The notes under the pieces were generated by a model that worked only from the letters and a program-made list of their open reading frames with translations, was not told where the DNA came from and did no database searches. A DNA stretch of 11,352 nt, from NCBI GenBank assembly GCA_028565635.1, contig JAOXYB010054012.1, positions 1 to 11,352 of the forward strand, written 5' to 3'. This DNA is from Phoronis ovalis (Eukaryota > Phoronida > Phoronidae). The first letter of the stretch is position 1. Each line of letters opens with the position of its first letter. Positions 8,675 through 11,352 of the stretch are shown here, piece by piece. Position numbers and translations under genes: made by a program.

Positions 8675-9085
8675 GTTGGTATTGCGCTGTCTGATTAAAG
8701 CGTTTCGTCGATAATAGAATGCAGTAGGACAGGATAGTGTTTTAAGTAACAATTGTTTAACTGGCAATATATAACCAAGTAAACATTGAATTTGGCGAAT
8801 GTATAAAAAAAAACAACATGAAATTCTACTTTGTTTTTTATACTACATGTAATTAAATTTACACCATGTGCTGAAATAAAACGCTATTTTCGTCGTCATG
8901 AAAAAATGTTCATGTACATGTAGTTTAACATAACGGTTTTGTTTGATTTTTAATACTGTAAGTGGACTGTTTACTGGTGAAGAAATCGCGACGATTGTAA
9001 ACGTCCTATGCCCCAATTTAGTTTTCCCAGGTAAACAGTCAAACGTTCTACAAGAAGTAGTCAAAATCTATGACTCTCTATTTAG
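8675..9085 (+). other. Intron 6
   Basis: A 411-bp phase-1 intron. It contains an inverted repeat, GACTGTTTAC (8965-8974) against GTAAACAGTC (9031-9040), extendable to 14 positions with one bulged base, enclosing 56 bp. The right arm overlaps TTTTCCCAG|GTAAAC (break at 9030/9031), an acceptor directly abutting a donor. The segment is otherwise AT-rich without coding signal. Confidence 0.6.
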
Positions 9086-9265
9086 GTTGTTTCGATCCAG
9101 AATTTCCAGATTGCGTTGACTGCAGCAATTTTCATTGTGGTTGTTGCGGTATATCACTGGATGACAGTTGTTTATCTTTGGATGATGATGCGCTTGTAGA
9201 TGATGAGGCACTTCAGTCTGTGGCAGAAGCTCCACGGAATATGGGATGGCTTGAATGTAGAAACG
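9086..9265 (+). CDS. Exon 7: cysteine-rich exon B with acidic tail
   Basis: A 180-bp exon from acceptor CTCTATTTAG to donor GTTTGT, phase 1 on both sides (residues 670-729). It begins GCFDPEFPDCVDCSNFHC then GCCG, spacing C-x7-C-x2-C-x4-C-x1-C-C, with a further Cys seven residues on (LDDSC) and one near the end (WLEC). From first Cys to the second of the CC pair is 19 residues, exactly as in exon 6. The middle is acidic, LSLDDDALVDDEALQ, and looks like a worn copy of the exon 4 loop (DDDLDGLIDEDL) lacking the D-G turn. The exon thus echoes both kinds of neighbour. No named domain is recognised. The open frame and splice sites are clear, but the donor is weak. Confidence 0.8.
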
Positions 9266-9416
9266 GTTTGTTATTATAGAGTTCCTCTAACCGGCATTTT
9301 TAAGTAAAGGACCATTCTTTTATGCCAGTTCAACCAGTATCACTTGTTCCTGCTTTTGTATCAGTATCAGTATAGCAGTATTCTCTTATGTAAAAAATGT
9401 CATGCATATTTTTTAG

Positions 9417-9686
9417 ATTTTCCTCACGGCTGCACGAGAAATGAAGGTATTAATACTGTAACAACGTGGCGTCGAACTATCTCTGGCAGGTTATGTGCAA
9501 ATTGGGAAGATACAAGCTTCAATAACTCCCAACCTTTTCGCTATGAGAATGAATTCTCTGGGGGCAAAGTAATCAAACATCAGAATCACTGTAGAAATCC
9601 CAATTTCTCACGAACAAAAGGTGCGTGGTGTGTGTATAATGAAAATGGTATAGAGGTTGAGGAATCGTGTGGACTACCAAAATGTG
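9417..9686 (+). CDS. Exon 8: kringle domain
   Basis: A 270-bp exon, a complete module in phase 1-1, from acceptor CATATTTTTTAG to consensus donor GTAAGT (residues 730-819). Six cysteines sit in kringle order: C1 in DFPHGCTRNEG, C2 in TISGRLCANW, C3 in NHCRNPNF, C4 in GAWCVYN, C5 in VEESCGL, C6 in PKC. The T-x-S-G-x-x-C-x-x-W and N-x-C-R-N-P signatures are kringle hallmarks, predicting C1-C6, C2-C4 and C3-C5 bridges. Kringles mediate protein binding in plasminogen, HGF and ROR-type proteins. Here the acidic pair after N-P that forms the lysine-binding site of plasminogen kringles is replaced (NPNFSR instead of NPD-x-D), so lysine binding is unlikely. Two sequons (NNS, NFS) are present. Confidence 0.93.
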
Positions 9687-10198
9687 GTAAGTACAAGACT
9701 TCAAATTATAGAAATACAGCAACTAGTGCACGCAAGTAGTAGAAAAGGGATTATTCAGCACCGGAACAAAGGCTAACCATCCACAAATATAACTATTCCC
9801 TTATTTTTTAATTTTTATTAGATAATCTGGCCTGCGCGCATCAACCCTACGCCATACACTGTGGCTGTGCCCAAACTCTCCTGAAATTGATACTATGATA
9901 ATCATCAGTTGTATTTTACTTTATGCATATTTCCGTTAGCTGTTTGAACATTTCGACGTTGCGATCATCGTTCTGTATTTCCTACGTAATCAAAATCAAG
10001 TTAATTTCAACAGGGGGCTTTTGTTCGAGAAGTGTTTGGTAAATCTCACGGTGGAAAAAGTGTCACATCCATGTTATATATGGCATAACATGTTATAATA
10101 TATTAACTGGAATACATTTCTAGTGAAGGATTTTGATAAAGGGAAATGATTGTGTTTTTCTCCTAATTCATGCATGTTTTTTGTATGTTGAATCACAG
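9687..10198 (+). other. Intron 8
   Basis: A 512-bp phase-1 intron. It holds a perfect 8-bp inverted repeat, CATGTTAT (10070-10077) and ATAACATG (10085-10092), with a 7-base loop. It also holds an acceptor-like TTTTTATTAG at 9812-9821 that opens a 25-codon frame in the correct phase, but this has no donor and ends at TGA 9896-9898. Confidence 0.7.
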
Positions 10199-10444
10199 AT
10201 TTTCATAATCTCGCCCTGTGGAAAAATACAAGGCAGTCATCTACCATACCGATACGGTTCGATAATAATGGCGTCTTGCTATCGCATAAATCAAAACAGG
10301 CTGTTGACGGAATATTATACAATTTTGTGAAGTGGCCTGAAAGCACCGGCAGTAGTACAACGTCGGAGCCGAATCCTTGGTGGTTTGTTGATTTAGGAGA
10401 TGTGAAAGTGATATACGAAGTTATCCTTTATTCTTGTAAAAGTG
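10199..10444 (+). CDS. Exon 9: N-terminal half of fucolectin/F5-8C-like domain
   Basis: A 246-bp exon, phase 1-1, from acceptor GAATCACAG to donor GTAAGC (residues 820-901). It opens DFHNLALWKNTRQSST, the N-L-A-L-G-K-x-T-x-Q-S-S strand that begins F-type lectin (fucolectin/tachylectin-4/pentraxin-1, FTP) domains, then KQAVDG, then the family signature NPWWFVDLGD and IYEVILYS. Family knowledge: these are discoidin-like jelly-roll lectins used in innate recognition in eel, horseshoe crab and molluscs. In fucose-binding members a His in the S-C-x-H-T segment and Arg residues in an N-R-x-D turn hold the sugar. Here the corresponding places read GSSTTSE and YSCKSE, so both appear lost by eye alignment. 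The intron falls just after this turn, inside the domain. Confidence 0.9.
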
Positions 10445-10924
10445 GTAAGCATACTAAGCAATTGGTGTAATCAACCAAGGTAGGATTTCAAAGCGGATTT
10501 TTTTACTTTAGTTGCCGTCGCGTACAGGTTCTATGATAAACGTTTTACAGTCGAGTCGAATTTTGAGCAGTTTAATGAAAAAATAGACTAATGAAAGCAT
10601 ACATCTTTGAAAAGGTATTAACTTAAGGATTATGAAAAATTACTTTACTTATCTGTCACATGATTATGTCCTGTAAGTTTGCAAGCCAAGCATTCGTGTC
10701 TATGGTATATAGCTAATGCATTGGACTGTTTCCCGTATCTCCAGTGCAGGTTGAATCCTATTTGGAGCACTAATACTAATAACATAAAGCATCTGGTATA
10801 TCTTGAAGATAACAATATCCTGAGTTTTCTATGGACGCTATATGGTTCGGATACAAGGTTCTATTATGAACACGAACTTCTGGCTAAATCTGCTAGCTAT
10901 AAAATATGATGATTTTTTTTGTAG
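10445..10924 (+). other. Intron 9 (inside the fucolectin-like domain)
   Basis: A 480-bp phase-1 intron splitting the lectin domain. The open frame at 10679-10909 does not resemble the expected domain sequence and lacks an acceptor in the right phase, so I read it as chance. No other structure was seen. Confidence 0.75.
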
Positions 10925-11173
10925 AATTTGGTTTCTCTTACAAAGTAATTGAAATAAGAAATGAACCTTATCAATTACCTAGTGACAGAATTTGTTACAA
11001 AAACAATGCAGATGCTGGACAACTTTATTTGAGATCGCCCTCTTTTCCTTGTCGACCCCCCGCTACTGGTCGCTACGTGTTTGTTAGTACAAACAATACT
11101 AATGCAAACAACGTATTGCACCTTTGTGAAGTACAAGTTATGGGAACAAGTCTAGAAGAATCAAGACAAACAT
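10925..11173 (+). CDS. Exon 10: C-terminal half of fucolectin/F5-8C-like domain
   Basis: A 249-bp exon, phase 1-1, from the acceptor TTTTTTTTGTAG to consensus donor GTAAGT (residues 902-984). It continues the domain with EFGFSYKVIEIRNEP, then DRICYKNNAD, FPCRPPATGRYVFVS and finally VLHLCEVQVMG. The T-G-R-Y-V strand and the L-x-L-C-E-V-x-V-x-G ending are strong fucolectin/F5-8C marks. The Cys pair (ICY...FPC) and the Cys in LCEV sit at the usual positions. A polar linker, TSLEESRQT, follows, and the last base (T) begins a codon that the next exon would complete. One sequon (NNT) is present. The polypyrimidine run and frame continuity with exon 9 make the join secure. Confidence 0.92.
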
Positions 11174-11328
11174 GTAAGTACAGTCGTGCGTAATTTTTGA
11201 AAATGATCGAATCAGTCTGAATAAATCCATCCGTTACTGTTCCTTACCTTCTCAACTAACGTCTGGGCTTAACCGTCTTGATCCCGAATTTTGCACTGAA
11301 AGCGATTGGATCCTTTCCACTATTGTAG
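11174..11328 (+). other. Intron 10 (short, probable)
   Basis: The consensus donor GTAAGT (11174) is followed after 155 bp by CCTTTCCACTATTGTAG. The acceptor sits in a hairpin: GTAGGT (11325-11330), TTT loop, ACCTAC (11334-11339). Confidence 0.45.
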
Positions 11329-11352
11329 GTTTTACCTACACAAGTTATAAAA
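11329..11352 (+). CDS. Exon 11, truncated by window end (probable)
   Basis: After the acceptor TTGTAG, the bases GT complete the codon begun by the last T of exon 10 (TGT, Cys) and the frame stays open to the window end: CFTYTSYK. Phase and acceptor both fit, but only 24 bases are visible, so neither domain nor reality can be judged. A cysteine at this position would suit the start of another extracellular module. Confidence 0.4.

Larger units (their letters stand above)
3299..11352 (+). other. Gene span: IgGFc-domain / kringle / fucolectin-like mosaic protein (partial)
   Basis: One multi-exon gene covers the right two thirds of the window. Chaining ten exons gives an uninterrupted frame of about 984 residues counted from the ATG at 3299, and it continues past the right edge. 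The order is: IgGFc-binding-type N domain (exons 1-2), two acidic metal-binding loops (exons 3-4), mini-exon (exon 5), two cysteine-rich exons (6-7), kringle (8), fucolectin-like domain (9-10), then a cut exon. The phases support the join: exon 1 ends in phase 0, exon 2 is 0-0, exon 3 is 0-1, and every later internal exon is 1-1 with a length divisible by three (60, 42, 174, 180, 270, 246, 249). The domains are those of extracellular proteins, so the product is probably secreted or displayed at the surface, with a plausible role in adhesion or innate recognition. That role is inferred from the domains only. The N-terminus and C-terminus are missing, and joining exons 2 and 3 rests on splice-site and phase fit. 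Confidence 0.75.

Noticed and set aside
8843-9064. Minus-strand 73-residue open frame
   Set aside because: Lies in intron 6, contains the inverted repeat, no similarity seen.
9822-9898. Possible alternative last exon after the kringle (DNLACAHQPYAIHCGC...)
   Set aside because: The acceptor and phase fit, but there is no donor, it stops after 25 codons, no poly(A) signal is evident and no domain is formed.
10010-10045. Acceptor-like TTTCAACAG followed by a short open segment to GGTAAAT
   Set aside because: Entering in phase 1 it would leave in phase 2, which breaks the frame into exon 9.
10133-10330. Plus-strand 65-residue open frame overlapping exon 9
   Set aside because: Wrong frame; the phase-1 frame of exon 9 gives the clear fucolectin-like sequence.
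10679-10909. Plus-strand 76-residue open frame in intron 9
   Set aside because: It does not continue the lectin domain, whereas exon 9 joins exon 10 directly with the correct phase and motif order.

Overview
The window looks like AT-rich, repeat-rich invertebrate DNA, most likely from a mollusc and probably a bivalve. The grounds are spliced exons with GT/AG borders, a long TA/CA microsatellite, copies of a GGGAGATAATT word that I associate with molluscan intergenic DNA, and a secreted-protein domain mix typical of molluscan extracellular lectin-like families. The taxonomic call is inference. Nothing prokaryotic (operons, ribosome binding sites) is visible.

One gene dominates, on the + strand from about 3.3 kb to the right edge, and it is incomplete at both ends. 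Splice sites read by eye give a model of ten exons plus a probable eleventh cut by the window end: (start uncertain)..3580, 4210..5568, 7198..7288, 7509..7568, 8166..8207 (mini-exon, tentative), 8501..8674, 9086..9265, 9417..9686, 10199..10444, 10925..11173, 11329..>11352. The reading frame is open across every junction. From exon 4 onward each internal exon is a multiple of three bases and is bounded by phase-1 introns, the classic arrangement of shuffled extracellular modules. Residue numbers below count from the ATG at 3299, which is only a reference point because the true N-terminus and signal peptide are not identified.

Domain order of the predicted protein: an IgGFc-binding-protein-type N-terminal domain (exons 1-2); two acidic D-x-D-x-D-G-type metal-binding loops of the MopE/thrombospondin-3 kind, one per exon (exons 3-4); a mini-exon; two cysteine-rich exons sharing one cysteine spacing (exons 6-7); a kringle domain (exon 8); and a fucolectin/F5-8C-like domain split over two exons (exons 9-10). 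It is probably a secreted or surface adhesion or recognition protein. Its kringle lacks the usual lysine-site acidic pair, and its fucolectin domain lacks the usual fucose-binding His/Arg pattern, so it may bind something else. The cysteine-rich pair is the part I cannot assign to a named family and is the most likely novelty.

Left of the gene (1-3.3 kb) lie the microsatellite (1-281), weak evidence for a tiny spliced gene (402-1304), a 26-bp minisatellite (1352-1472), two GGGAGATAATT words, a diverged ~127-bp tandem duplication (2141-2410) and a possible signal-peptide exon (2631-2686). The introns are mostly plain AT-rich sequence with a few short inverted repeats. I found no convincing minus-strand gene, tRNA, rRNA, CRISPR array or intact transposon.
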